39,907 bases of DNA from Candidatus Melainabacteria bacterium (GCA_003151275.1 PLXC01000051.1:1-39907), one strand, 5' to 3'. Positions 16,014 to 24,909 are shown, counted from the stretch's first letter. Program-made: numbers and translations. Notes: generated from the letters alone by a model not told the origin.

Positions 16014-16403
16014 ATGAATAAGGCCGCTATTTTTAAAACTGTTATTTGTCGGGAAGAAGAAGGACATTTTGTTGTTTTCTCTCCTTTATGCGACGGTGCA
16101 ATAGGGACTGGTGCTACACTAAACGACGCAGTACTTTCGTTTAAGTCCGTCATTCAGGACAGATACGTCGCACATCTTGAAGGTCGTCTTGCTCCGTCAG
16201 ACAGAAAAGTAGGACGTCCTCGAAAGCAACTGTCGGCAGATTTCCACACACAAATTAAAGAAGACGTCAAACAAAGCATCGTAGAGCTGGCCAAAGAATT
16301 GGACTTGTCTCAAGGAGACATCATAGAATTCCTCTATCGCTGTTATATACAGACCAAAGACAAGCTTCATTTGCCAGAAGAAGCAAACGTCTGTCTTAGA
16401 TAA
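16014..16403 (+). CDS. HicB-like antitoxin/regulator
   Basis: 129 residues. The N-terminal 60 residues match the HicB partial RNase H fold (GHFVVFSPLCDGAIGTGATLNDAVLSFKSVIQD). The C-terminal part (residues 65-125, GRPRKQ then a helical region) is a likely DNA-binding or dimerisation domain. HicB proteins neutralise the RNase HicA and repress their own operon. No HicA gene is adjacent, so this is an orphan regulator or is partnered by the unknown 87-aa gene before it. GGGAG precedes the ATG. Confidence 0.7.
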   Translation: MNKAAIFKTVICREEEGHFVVFSPLCDGAIGTGATLNDAVLSFKSVIQDRYVAHLEGRLAPSDRKVGRPRKQLSADFHTQIKEDVKQSIVELAKELDLSQGDIIEFLYRCYIQTKDKLHLPEEANVCLR

Positions 16404-16511
16404 CCGCCGTTCTTTTAATCGTACGGATGCTAGAAACGCATGAGACATTATGCGGTGCGTGCAGTTATTTCAATTGTGTCAAAATAGAAGTGTGAATGCT
16501 TTGTCCCTGCG

Positions 16512-16543
16512 AGATAGCTGAAAATATGCCTTTTCGGCTATCT
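16512..16543 (+). repeat. Right copy of the 32-bp palindromic repeat
   Basis: GATAGCTGAAAA (16513-16524), a 6-nt centre TATGCC, and TTTTCGGCTATC (16531-16542). It matches the palindrome at 12895-12926 except for one arm base and two centre bases. No T-run follows. It lies just upstream of the recombinase gene promoter. Confidence 0.8.
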
Positions 16544-16555
16544 ATCGATTTTGCT

Positions 16556-16585
16556 TTTACACCCCGACCTGTTTTGCGCTATGCT
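16556..16585 (+). promoter_or_regulatory. Candidate promoter of the recombinase gene
   Basis: TTTACA (16556-16561), 18-bp spacer, TATGCT (16580-16585), 34 bp before the TTG start. Both hexamers are one or two bases from the sigma-70 consensus. Confidence 0.4.
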
Positions 16586-16619
16586 TTTGTTCTGTCACCC
16601 CTAAACATTTTCGGCGATC

Positions 16620-17222
16620 TTGGCCAAAAAGAAGAAATCTTCCCAACCATTACCTCCGGTTAAACCTCACAACTCAGATGTGCGCAGCCGCGAATATTTG
16701 ACTGCATCCGAAATCAAAGTCCTTAAATCCGCCGCCTCTAAGGCTCCTTTGAACGGTTTTCGCGATCGCTGGTTAGTGTCCATCATCTACGCCCACGCTC
16801 TGCGTGTTAGCGAGGCTTGTGACCTGCGCTGGGATCAGGTTGATTTCAAACGTGCCAGGCTTCATGTGAACAGGCTTAAAAACGGCGACTCCTCTGTTCA
16901 TTATCTTGAAGGCGAGGAGCTTCGAGCGCTCAGGCAATTGCGCCGTGACCACCCCGACTCTGATTTCGTCTTCAACTCTCAGCGTCAGGGTCCTCTTTCC
17001 GCTCGCCAGATACACACGATCATTGCTCGTGCCGGCGAAGCCGCCGGCATAAAATTTCCTGTGCATCCGCACATGCTGCGGCATGCCAAAGGCTATCAGC
17101 TAGCATCCAAAGGCGAAGACACTAGAGCAATCCAAGGTTACTTCGGTCACAAAGCTATTCAGCACACAGTGCTCTACACCAAGCTGGACTCGAAGCGGTA
17201 TAAGGGTTTTGGAAAAGACTGA
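16620..17222 (+). CDS. Small tyrosine recombinase (catalytic domain only)
   Basis: 200 residues from a TTG start. All catalytic positions are visible: R62 (AHALRVSEAC), K87 (RLKNGD), H151 and R154 (HMLRHAKGY), H177 (YFGHKA) and the nucleophile Y186 (TVLYTKLD). There is only a Lys-rich 25-residue lead and no core-binding (SAM-like) domain, so in size it resembles FimB/FimE invertases rather than phage integrases. A palindromic repeat with a 6-bp centre, the usual layout of a tyrosine-recombinase crossover site, lies 77 bp upstream and has a twin at 12895. The enzyme may move or invert the ubiquitin-like module. Confidence 0.9.
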   Translation: MAKKKKSSQPLPPVKPHNSDVRSREYLTASEIKVLKSAASKAPLNGFRDRWLVSIIYAHALRVSEACDLRWDQVDFKRARLHVNRLKNGDSSVHYLEGEELRALRQLRRDHPDSDFVFNSQRQGPLSARQIHTIIARAGEAAGIKFPVHPHMLRHAKGYQLASKGEDTRAIQGYFGHKAIQHTVLYTKLDSKRYKGFGKD

Positions 17223-17288
17223 TTAACTGTATAAGCGACAATGGTTCTTGCAGGCAAAAGTCTTGACGCCGCACAGCATAGCGCTCCG

Positions 17289-18227
17289 TTAGGTATGTTC
17301 CCGGGTTTTTTCTGATAAGACATCAATCACGAATTGCACGTCGTTGGCCTCGTCGTAAATGATTGGCCCTCGATCGTGAAATCCTTGAAATCGTAGTAGG
17401 TAAGGAGGTTTCATGGGTAATCCGATCTCTTTCGCATGTTTCAAAACGTCTGGCATTTTATCCAAAACTTGTTTTGATAACTCCTTCATTGCTCTTCGAT
17501 AAGCGTTAAATTGCATTGTCACTGCAACATTCGTGCCAGCGCTTGTCAGTCCTAGCGCCAACGGGTTATAAACCGTACCATCTGCGAGTTCGATGAAGAC
17601 ATTAATCCCTGCTTTCCGCATACGTTGACGTTCTTGGGCAGTGGGTTTTTGATTGTTTGGCCATGCTACGCCAACAACTCCGTTGGCCTTAAATTTGATT
17701 ATCGACGCAGGCCAATTTCGATGTAATATCTCAATTAGATCAGTATCTGTCCAGCTTCCATGCCCAAGGACGTTGATCATGTAAAAAGCATCTTGAGTAA
17801 CTCTGGCGAAGAGTACCGGACCAGTTCGTTCATTAAAGTCAGGCAATGACCGGTGAGGACCTGTTCCCAAATGAAAATGGTGAATGCCCCAATCGTTCAA
17901 AAGAAGATCTTCCTCTTCAATACGCAAAATACCAGTACTCAGATGTGGTCTCAGATCCTCACCTGCCTGAACTTTTCTTTTGAGCTCTTCAAGTCCGGAT
18001 TGTAAATCAACTGGACAGGCGAGTTCCTTCGATACGAAGAGAGTTCTTGGCTTTGCGGCTACATTACGACGCTCGATGTTTGCGATCTTATTAAACAGTG
18101 TCCATTCATCATCAAGTCCCGTATTCGGATAACCTAGATCGGCAAGCTTTTGAGAAAGCCTAGCTCGCCAATCGGACTGAAAATCCATTGAGCATTGTTT
18201 CGCGATTTCTTCTTTCGGATCGGTCAT
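17289..18227 (-). CDS. Unknown protein of the HEPN operon, with DWGIHHFHLG motif
   Basis: 312 residues, soluble. The centre holds a motif-rich stretch: DLLLNDWGIHHFHLG (N111-G121), RTGPVLFARVTQDAFYMINVLGHGSW and then EILHRNWP. The His pairs H116/H117/H119 and H156 could form a metal or catalytic site. I do not recognise a named family. It overlaps the upstream HEPN gene by ATGA, with GGAGCC as ribosome binding site, so its product is made together with that protein. It is the last gene of the operon. Confidence 0.7.
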   Translation of the reverse strand: MTDPKEEIAKQCSMDFQSDWRARLSQKLADLGYPNTGLDDEWTLFNKIANIERRNVAAKPRTLFVSKELACPVDLQSGLEELKRKVQAGEDLRPHLSTGILRIEEEDLLLNDWGIHHFHLGTGPHRSLPDFNERTGPVLFARVTQDAFYMINVLGHGSWTDTDLIEILHRNWPASIIKFKANGVVGVAWPNNQKPTAQERQRMRKAGINVFIELADGTVYNPLALGLTSAGTNVAVTMQFNAYRRAMKELSKQVLDKMPDVLKHAKEIGLPMKPPYLLRFQGFHDRGPIIYDEANDVQFVIDVLSEKTREHT

Positions 18228-19135
18228 GATTTAGGCTCCAGGCATAAAGTTCGACCATCCGATATCACCGTATCATAACGTTCCACAAATTTTTCAAACT
18301 TGGGAGTGTCGTCGTTGTAAGACTGGAGCCACATCTCAAGTCCAGCTGCGATCGTTTGAATGAGCTTCAGGAGATCAAAATATTTGTCGTCATGACCAGG
18401 CGCAACTTGCATGCTATCCAGATTCACACAAGGTATTAAGCGCTTAACTTTTTTGTTCAACACCTTTCGCGAGTCGAGATTTGACATATGCAATATACCG
18501 TTTCGAAATTCCCAGAGTTCTTCTTCGGTTATTTGGAGAGGCATCAAGTAAGTATATTTAGAAAGCCATTGGGTGAAGCTGCTCTGTACATCTCCATATT
18601 CAATAAACGCCATTGTGTCGATGAAAATCATCAACAATTTGCTGCTCGATACTATGAGACCGTTGTTGAATAGAAGCTTGATCGCTTTAAAATAGTCGTC
18701 TTCAAACAATTGGGGCAAGTTAATACCTGCGTCAGTCGTGTAACAAACCAAGTAATCAGATATTTTCTCCATGCCGGCTATTTCGTTCAACACTAGCTTT
18801 CCTTCGTACGTGTGATCAATTCTCGGTACGCCATTGAGAATAACTGTTAGTGCATATAGCGGATTAGAGGGCACATTGAAGGTTTCAAAAAGTTCTTCAA
18901 AAACCGCCAGGGTCATTCCGAGCCGCTCCTTTGCCCGGAATTGCGCACATGTAAGAATTGGTTCCACGATGCGCGCTTTGTAGGCGGTAGCATGATCAAG
19001 TAACGCACGTTCGCGCAGAAATTTAAGTTTCTCGCTGTCGGAACCTTGGTCAATGATTTTGTATTGATCGATTCCTAAATCAGTGATGATCGCGCCGTTT
19101 GTATAAGCAAACAAGTTGTAGATTACTTCTGTCAT
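18224..19135 (-). CDS. HEPN-type protein (R-x4-H), second gene of the operon
   Basis: 303 residues, mostly helical. The segment LLMIFIDTMAFIEYGD and the motif F-R211-N-G-I-L-H216-MSNLDSRKV fit the HEPN fold with the R-N-x3-H ribonuclease signature. HEPN proteins often are RNases in toxin-antitoxin, Abi and CRISPR systems. It starts 18 bp after the first HEPN gene ends and overlaps the following gene by 4 bp. The N-terminal 120 residues show no known domain. Confidence 0.7.
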   Translation of the reverse strand: MTEVIYNLFAYTNGAIITDLGIDQYKIIDQGSDSEKLKFLRERALLDHATAYKARIVEPILTCAQFRAKERLGMTLAVFEELFETFNVPSNPLYALTVILNGVPRIDHTYEGKLVLNEIAGMEKISDYLVCYTTDAGINLPQLFEDDYFKAIKLLFNNGLIVSSSKLLMIFIDTMAFIEYGDVQSSFTQWLSKYTYLMPLQITEEELWEFRNGILHMSNLDSRKVLNKKVKRLIPCVNLDSMQVAPGHDDKYFDLLKLIQTIAAGLEMWLQSYNDDTPKFEKFVERYDTVISDGRTLCLEPKS

Positions 19136-19153
19136 TTTTTATTCTTCTTGTTA

Positions 19154-19906
19154 TTACAGCGCAACTGTTTGCATGAATTGACGGACTCCTAACAGCAAAA
19201 GTTTTACCTCTCCAGCCTCATAGGTCTCGTACTTCCCATGGGCAGCATTGTTGCGAAGTGCCTGCCAGCCCTTGACCGACTGTTGCATTGGCAACTCGAA
19301 TATTTTTGCCTTACCAAGTGCTTCTGCGAGTTCGCTGGCCGTCAACGGTCTTTCGGTGCCATTCGGTTTTATCAGTGTTAGAGCAATTCCGTTTTTTTGA
19401 CATAGTCTTTTTATGTGGTCCTCTAACACCGATCCAGCGATGACTGTGGCAGCATCTTTATAGCCTTCTCCAAATAAATGATCTGCCATGTCAAGAAAAT
19501 CGGTGAACAACTCAGCTTGAATAAGCCCTCTATAGCCTCTCAAATAGCCGGATTCTAAATCGTCCCTGATGGCCTTAAGCAAATGACTTCCTTGCTCACA
19601 GATATACGCAGATGCGGCAAAATCATCTTCGATGCAAACACAAAATCCTGAATAATAGGCATGATCCTTGCCCAGCAGTTCAGCAAGACACAACTTTGAT
19701 CTCACCTTCCAGGCAGTGAATGCTGAATGGTCAAATCCTCCTTGTGCATCAGATTTGACAAGGCGATCGCACTCTGTTTGAACTGTAGACAGCCAGCCCA
19801 ACATTCTGGACTCCAATGGACTAAGGTCAATCTTCGGCTTTCTTTTGCTGACTGATTTCTTAAGGGTTTTCATTGGAACGTCTTTAGTTAGGATCTTTTG
19901 ATTCAT
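19154..19906 (-). CDS. HEPN-type protein, first gene of the operon
   Basis: 250 residues. The N-terminus is basic (KKSVSKRKPK). The C-terminal region EDHIKRLCQKNGI ... GWQALRNNAAHGKYETYEAGEVKLLL carries R218-N-N-A-A-H223, the R-x4-6-H motif of HEPN ribonucleases, in a four-helix context. The start at 19906 has GTGGAAAG upstream. Together with the next two genes it forms a tight operon with two HEPN proteins, which suggests an RNA-targeting stress or defence unit. Confidence 0.75.
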   Translation of the reverse strand: MNQKILTKDVPMKTLKKSVSKRKPKIDLSPLESRMLGWLSTVQTECDRLVKSDAQGGFDHSAFTAWKVRSKLCLAELLGKDHAYYSGFCVCIEDDFAASAYICEQGSHLLKAIRDDLESGYLRGYRGLIQAELFTDFLDMADHLFGEGYKDAATVIAGSVLEDHIKRLCQKNGIALTLIKPNGTERPLTASELAEALGKAKIFELPMQQSVKGWQALRNNAAHGKYETYEAGEVKLLLLGVRQFMQTVAL

Positions 19907-19998
19907 TACTTTCCACTTGCTTCATCGGCTGCTCGTAACTTTGGCATCGATCATGGAATACATCTGCAATGCAATGTCATCAACAAGGTCTCCTTAAC

Positions 19999-20964
19999 TC
20001 ATTTACCGCCTAAGGCAAAAATCTTCCACCACGGTGTTTGCAATTTTTCGACCGTCTTTTTTAGTTCTTGCAAATCCGCTGCAAGTTTAGCTGCCTCAGC
20101 AGCTTTTAACTCCAGCGCTTGTTTTTCTTCTTCGACGGAGGCGATGTGATGCGTAAGTCCTGCAATCTCCTTGGCGCGATTCTCTGCGAGCTTTTTAACT
20201 TCGTCCGCCGCAACTCGTTCTTCTTCCGCCCGCTTCAAAAGAGAGACTACCTCAGCTTCTTTTGCGGCCAGGGCTTTCGCCTTTTCTTCGGCAATCACGG
20301 TCAATTGTTTCTGTAAGGCTGTCATCTCATGCTCTTTAAGCTCAAGTTCTTTGCGCTCTTTTTCCATATCGGGCAAGAGAAGCAATTGGCGCTTCTGGTC
20401 TTTGATAGTTTCCTCTTGCTCATGTAGGAGACTCAATTTGGCTGCTATTTCCCTTTCTTGGGCAGTTACCCTGTCCACCAACGGCTTCATAATAGTGTTG
20501 ACGATGTCTTCTAGGTTTTTCTTGTCTTCGGCATACCATTCGCCTCTCAAAGCGTCGGAGGGTTTAACCCTCCCCTCTGGTATCTCTGTCACTACGGCAT
20601 CAGCGATATAGGAGGACTCAAGCGCTTCAGCTTGGCTCTCGGCTGTAGGCACGCTCGGTTGAGCCGAGGGTGAACTGTCAGGTCTTTCTATCGTTGCTTG
20701 AGCTGTTGGAGCTGGGGCACTTTCTTGCTTTACGGCAGGAGTCTCCACTACTGCGTTCTCCGGCATTGTGGCATCGAAATTATTATCCTGCTTCCCTAGC
20801 GCACTATCGATGGAGCCTTTGTAGACGAACCACTTTTCCCGAAGGCCCATCATCTTCTTTTCACCCTTCAGCGTGCCATTCGCAAGACGATCCCGTACTG
20901 AACGTTCATCAAGCCTCAAAGCTTCCGCAGCTTCTTTGACTGATAACAGCGGATGTTTTTGCAT
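19999..20964 (-). CDS. Excisionase/MerR-like HTH protein with long coiled coil
   Basis: 321 residues. Residues 5-52 are a winged-helix/excisionase-type DNA-binding motif (LLSVKEAAEALRLDERSVRDRLANG ... KWFVYKGS). A Pro/Ala/Ser-rich linker follows to about 130, then a coiled coil (about 155-310) rich in Lys, Glu, Ala and Leu. The layout resembles KfrA or other plasmid partition and replication-control proteins that bind DNA and polymerise. It is transcribed away from the iteron region that begins about 90 bp upstream, so it may bind there. GGAG lies before the ATG. Confidence 0.75.
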   Translation of the reverse strand: MQKHPLLSVKEAAEALRLDERSVRDRLANGTLKGEKKMMGLREKWFVYKGSIDSALGKQDNNFDATMPENAVVETPAVKQESAPAPTAQATIERPDSSPSAQPSVPTAESQAEALESSYIADAVVTEIPEGRVKPSDALRGEWYAEDKKNLEDIVNTIMKPLVDRVTAQEREIAAKLSLLHEQEETIKDQKRQLLLLPDMEKERKELELKEHEMTALQKQLTVIAEEKAKALAAKEAEVVSLLKRAEEERVAADEVKKLAENRAKEIAGLTHHIASVEEEKQALELKAAEAAKLAADLQELKKTVEKLQTPWWKIFALGGK

Positions 20965-21056
20965 GTGGTGCTCCGTTGGATATGCGTCCGATATAGCTGC
21001 GCCATACTGGGTTTAGCGATTTTATTATAATGCAAAAATTTCCAATTCGCCGCAAT

Positions 21057-21490
21057 TTCCGGATACCTCCCCGCAGTTTCCGGAAATTGCAAAACGTCCA
21101 GTCACGTGGCGTAAACAATTCATGTGACACCACGGGCGACTTCGCCCGCTTTGATTTGCGGCGAATATGGCGAGTGCGGCGATGCCTGTTATTTCTGGCT
21201 CTCGGGTATTTTGCGGAAGTCGCAGGAGGGTGATTTCCGGAACTTCCGGAAATACCGGCGAATGCGGCGAAGTGTTTTCCGGAAGTTCCGGAAGGTGGAT
21301 AAATGCGGTGCGGCGAATACGGGGTTGGGCACAATGAGCCAACATTGGCTAGAGCGAAAATTTTGCAATTGATTTTGGTCGCCTGAGCAGATCAAATTCC
21401 GGAACTTCCGGAAAGATCCGGGAGCCAGCAGGGGTTTAATTTCCGCAATTTAGCGGGTGCAAGGCGATACAATTTCCGGTATTTCCGGAA
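21057..21490. other. Candidate replication origin with TTCCGGAA iterons
   Basis: Three copies of a double palindrome TTCCGGAA-(C/G)-TTCCGGAA lie at 21235-21251, 21277-21293 and 21397-21413. A fourth diverged copy is at 21474-21490 and single sites are at 21057 and 21077. Short TGCGGCGAA-like repeats are interspersed. Iterons next to a replication gene (start 21838) and a divergent HTH gene are the classic plasmid origin layout. The remaining bases to 21837 show no gene and no further clear repeats. Confidence 0.7.
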
Positions 21491-21837
21491 GTCCGGGGGC
21501 ATTGATCCGGTGGCGCGTTTGGGATCTAAAGTATTGATCGATTGCCAGGCACCTTATATAGTGGCTGGTGGCACTTGGCAAAGAAAAGCCAGTGCATATC
21601 TATCAGACATTCGGAGCATGGCTCCCTAGAAAGCGACCGATAACCAAGCTAAACAACAAAGACCGCCAGGGGCGATCTCTATTGGCTATGGCCGTTGCCG
21701 GTCAATCGCTATTTAGTTGTAGTTCCAGGTTCTTGGATGGTCCCTGAATGTGCAACCAGAATAAGTGATTGGGTCGGTTAGGTCAACACGTCTTTCTATA
21801 AGGAAACGTCGATCTGACTAGCTCTTTATCAAAACAC

Positions 21838-23406
21838 GTGGCTTCCAGCGAAGCCACTACTTACGATGGCGTGCGGCAAGAATTCTTGTCGCTGTATCCA
21901 AACCGCATCCAAGGCATACTGCGTCCGCCTGGCTGTAAGAAGTGGACGACCGTAAGCAAACATCTCCCGATCGCCGATGAAACAATCATTGGTGCAATTG
22001 CTGGAGAGGAAAAGAACTTTTGGGGAATTCGCTGGGCTGAGCAAACCCGCTTCGCAGTCTTTGATATTGATCCGGGTAGCAAATATCAAACAATTGAAGA
22101 GCTGCAGAAACTTACGAAATGCCTTGGCGATATTGGGCTTAAAGCCACGACTTATCAAAGCAGTTTAAGGCGCGGCTGGCATATTTATCTGTTCTTCGAT
22201 CAGTGGCAAAACAGTAGTGAAGTACAAGCTGTGCTTAAAGCCTGGCTGATTGCCAATAACTACGAAATCCGCAACGGCACGCTTGAAGTTTCTCCTGATG
22301 GTCGCGGCTTTAGGCTTCCCTTACAGCAGGGTTTTGCCTGGCTCGATAAATTTGGCAATGTCTTACAACGACGTGAAGATTTGGCAACCGATACTGCTTT
22401 GCGTCTTTTCTTGGACGATCTTGATCAGAACTCTAGTGATTGGACGACCAGTAAAAGCCTGATTGAGACTCAGTTAAATGCTAAAGCTTACGCAAACGAA
22501 CTAGACAATAATGCTCATAGAAAAGCCATTGATACTGAGGGTTTTGATGAACTGTTTAACTACAGGCTACTTTCAGAAAAGTACGAAAGTGGACGCCAGT
22601 TCTGGCAGACTGGCTTGACGGCGATTGGACAGAGACATGACGCAATCCTTGCTGTTGAGCATTATTTATGGCATGGCGACGATGAGCAAGACATACCGGC
22701 AATGCCGGGACACGCTAATGATCACCTAAGGTACGAACTTATACGCGCCTGGCTTGAGCAAAAGCACAACGGTTTTTGTAATCACATTCGGCGCGGTAAC
22801 TGGCGCAAAGTAGAAACTCAAATAAAAAGAGCGGTTGCTTGGCGGCGACCTACTGCCACCATTGCCTATGAAGAATACGCACTTACGGAAAGAGCCGTGG
22901 AAAGGCTCATAGCTCTTTACAAAGCGACTGGGCGCGTCTGGTCCACGGAAGACTTCCGCAAAGGTAATGAAGGACGTCGTAAAACAGCCAGAGAAAAAAT
23001 CAAACAAGCTTTTGAGCTTCTCGTATCGCAAGGCCGCCGAGTCACTCTTCGACAACTAATGAGACTAACTGGTTGCTGCAATAAAACCATAAGCAGCCAT
23101 TCGGATATATGGAAGATATCGATTCCTGGTGTGTTATCAAGTGTAGGAGGCGATTTGAACTCCTTTTTAGTTCTAGATCTTCTAAGGGTGCCTGCCCCGG
23201 ATGGTAGTAGTTCAGATTCTTTTTCAGAAAAAATTTTATTGGCGGCTTTTGTGTTTTTTCAAGAATCTCTTCCTGATTCTCAGCTCTCGTTCTTAGCTCA
23301 TTCAGCTGATCGTTTAAAAAGTTATATGGGGAGTTATAGAAGCACTCTTAGCTCTGATAACCGCGTCAGCTCAATGAGCGATCGAGGACCTCCTCGTTGT
23401 GTTTGA
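21838..23406 (+). CDS. Plasmid replication protein with primase (AEP)-like domain
   Basis: 522 residues from a GTG start that lacks a clear ribosome binding site, so the start is uncertain. Residues 60-165 look like an archaeo-eukaryotic primase-type core: RFAVFDIDPG (D76, D78), SLRRGWHIYLFF (H115) and LEVSPDGRGFRLPL. The middle is helical. Residues about 400-425 (TLRQLMRLTGCCNKTIS) form a helix-turn-helix that could bind the iterons. The final 100 residues are Ser-rich and undefined. By position and domain it is the replication initiator, able to make its own primers. No helicase motifs are visible. Confidence 0.75.
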   Translation: MASSEATTYDGVRQEFLSLYPNRIQGILRPPGCKKWTTVSKHLPIADETIIGAIAGEEKNFWGIRWAEQTRFAVFDIDPGSKYQTIEELQKLTKCLGDIGLKATTYQSSLRRGWHIYLFFDQWQNSSEVQAVLKAWLIANNYEIRNGTLEVSPDGRGFRLPLQQGFAWLDKFGNVLQRREDLATDTALRLFLDDLDQNSSDWTTSKSLIETQLNAKAYANELDNNAHRKAIDTEGFDELFNYRLLSEKYESGRQFWQTGLTAIGQRHDAILAVEHYLWHGDDEQDIPAMPGHANDHLRYELIRAWLEQKHNGFCNHIRRGNWRKVETQIKRAVAWRRPTATIAYEEYALTERAVERLIALYKATGRVWSTEDFRKGNEGRRKTAREKIKQAFELLVSQGRRVTLRQLMRLTGCCNKTISSHSDIWKISIPGVLSSVGGDLNSFLVLDLLRVPAPDGSSSDSFSEKILLAAFVFFQESLPDSQLSFLAHSADRLKSYMGSYRSTLSSDNRVSSMSDRGPPRCV

Positions 23407-23519
23407 AGGCATTCGCAGTTTGAGGTTTTATTGCTGTAGGGTTCATCAATTAATTTAAGTTTGTCCTATGTTGGGTATATCTTTGTATGGTATGCCAGTC
23501 TCTTGGAAAGAGAAATCAA

Positions 23520-24419
23520 ATGTTTCAGAGTGAACCTCTCGTAACCAACACCTTCAAAGGTCGTCGCTTCAACGACCACGGATTAGACTTGGACGTACTT
23601 CCAGAATTAGTGACATACAACCGGATAATTGTTGAAACTGCCAAGGAACTTTGGAGAAAGAACAATCCCGAAAAACAACGCTTGAAAAAAAATCTTGAAG
23701 ATGATTTTCGCCTGAAAATTTTCAACCTGGAAAAGGGAAGTGTTGCTGTTCCGATCTGTCGTGAAATTCCATCTGGACATCTGTTGGTTATTGCAGATGA
23801 ATTAGATGATGCTGTTGACTTGGTGAACGAAGCTATTGAATGTGTTGACAGCGGTAAGCGAATCCCTGCTGCTCTACCTAAAAACGTAATTCCCTTATTC
23901 GCAAACTATGGAAGAACACTCCAAAACGATGAATATATCGAACAAAAGAGTGCCCGTACCGGAAGAATCGCTCGCTTTACTCAAAATGTTCGAGAAGAAT
24001 TTGAACGACGTACGTTATCTGAATACGAGGACGAGTTTGACATCATCGGTAGCGTCGTCATGGCGAGAGTGAACAAGCCGAAGTTTGCCGTTCTTGTTCA
24101 CGGTTTGGAAGTTGAAGCACCTTTCGAAGATGACTTTACAGATATCATATTTCAAGCGCTTGAATCTAAAACTGGTTTACAAGTTAGAATGACGGGTCTT
24201 GCAGACTTTTCGGCGGATGGCACCATGGATAAAATTAAACGCTTAGACGTGGTCGAATTATTGGATTCAACAAAGCCAATTGAAATTAAAGAAGTAGCCG
24301 TTCCATTTTGGAAACGCTGTCAACAACTCATTGAGGCGGCACCGCCTGAGGCTTTTCAAAATATTCCAAAAGATTCTGTAGAGAAATTGGATAATTATCT
24401 CTATGGCGCTCAGTCCTAA
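23520..24419 (+). CDS. Unknown partner of a PIN toxin (putative antitoxin-side protein)
   Basis: 299 residues. The start at 23520 is supported by GGAAAGAG; an in-frame ATG 33 bp upstream lacks one. The protein is acidic and begins FKGRRFNDHGLDLDVLPELVTYNRIIVETAKELWR. No domain is named with confidence. The stop codon is directly followed by the ATG of a PIN-domain gene, so the two are co-translated. It is larger than typical VapB antitoxins and lacks an obvious DNA-binding motif; it may bind the RNA target or modulate the PIN protein. Confidence 0.65.
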   Translation: MFQSEPLVTNTFKGRRFNDHGLDLDVLPELVTYNRIIVETAKELWRKNNPEKQRLKKNLEDDFRLKIFNLEKGSVAVPICREIPSGHLLVIADELDDAVDLVNEAIECVDSGKRIPAALPKNVIPLFANYGRTLQNDEYIEQKSARTGRIARFTQNVREEFERRTLSEYEDEFDIIGSVVMARVNKPKFAVLVHGLEVEAPFEDDFTDIIFQALESKTGLQVRMTGLADFSADGTMDKIKRLDVVELLDSTKPIEIKEVAVPFWKRCQQLIEAAPPEAFQNIPKDSVEKLDNYLYGAQS

Positions 24420-24836
24420 ATGCGGGCAGTCTTTGCAGACACCAATTATTTGGTTGCACTCGTAGCAAAAGACGATCAGTGGCATAAGTTAGCGATTGAG
24501 GCCAGTGAAAAACTGGATAATGCTCACGTCTACACAAGCGACAGCGTCATCACTGAGTTTCTCAATTTCTTTTGCGAGAGAGGGTCCCATGCCAGGGAGC
24601 TTGCTTTAGACTTCTACTACGCACTTCAAGAAGATCCCAATTTCACGATACTGCCTCAGAGTCGACCTGTTTTCAACAATGCTATTCAGCTTTATTCGAC
24701 TCGTTCGGATAAGGGCTACAGCATGACAGATTGCATTTCAATGGCGGAAATGAAACATCGAAACATATCCGAGATACTCACCAATGATCATCATTTTGAG
24801 CAGGAATCATTTGTGATTCTGATGAAGAAAATTTGA
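24420..24836 (+). CDS. PIN-domain ribonuclease (VapC-like)
   Basis: 138 residues, full-length PIN domain. The acidic metal-binding residues are all present: D7 (VFADTNYLVAL), E46 (SVITEFLNFF), D104 (YSMTDCISM) and D123 (EILTNDHHF). VapC-like PIN proteins cut tRNA or rRNA as toxins. It starts on the base after the preceding stop, with no spacer, so it is translationally coupled to the 299-aa gene. Confidence 0.85.
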   Translation: MRAVFADTNYLVALVAKDDQWHKLAIEASEKLDNAHVYTSDSVITEFLNFFCERGSHARELALDFYYALQEDPNFTILPQSRPVFNNAIQLYSTRSDKGYSMTDCISMAEMKHRNISEILTNDHHFEQESFVILMKKI

Positions 24837-24909
24837 CCAGTTGCTGCATGCTATTGGTGTAAGTTTGCGAATTGTATTTCCGCTCAGCGGTCAAGACGGC
24901 TGCAAAAGA

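Noticed and set aside
20171..20611. 146-aa plus-strand ORF rich in Ser and Phe
   Set aside because: Antisense to the Lys/Glu-rich coiled coil of the HTH gene; composition is a mirror effect.
21057..21490. CRISPR array
   Set aside because: Repeats are short palindromes at irregular distances, typical of iterons or operator sites.
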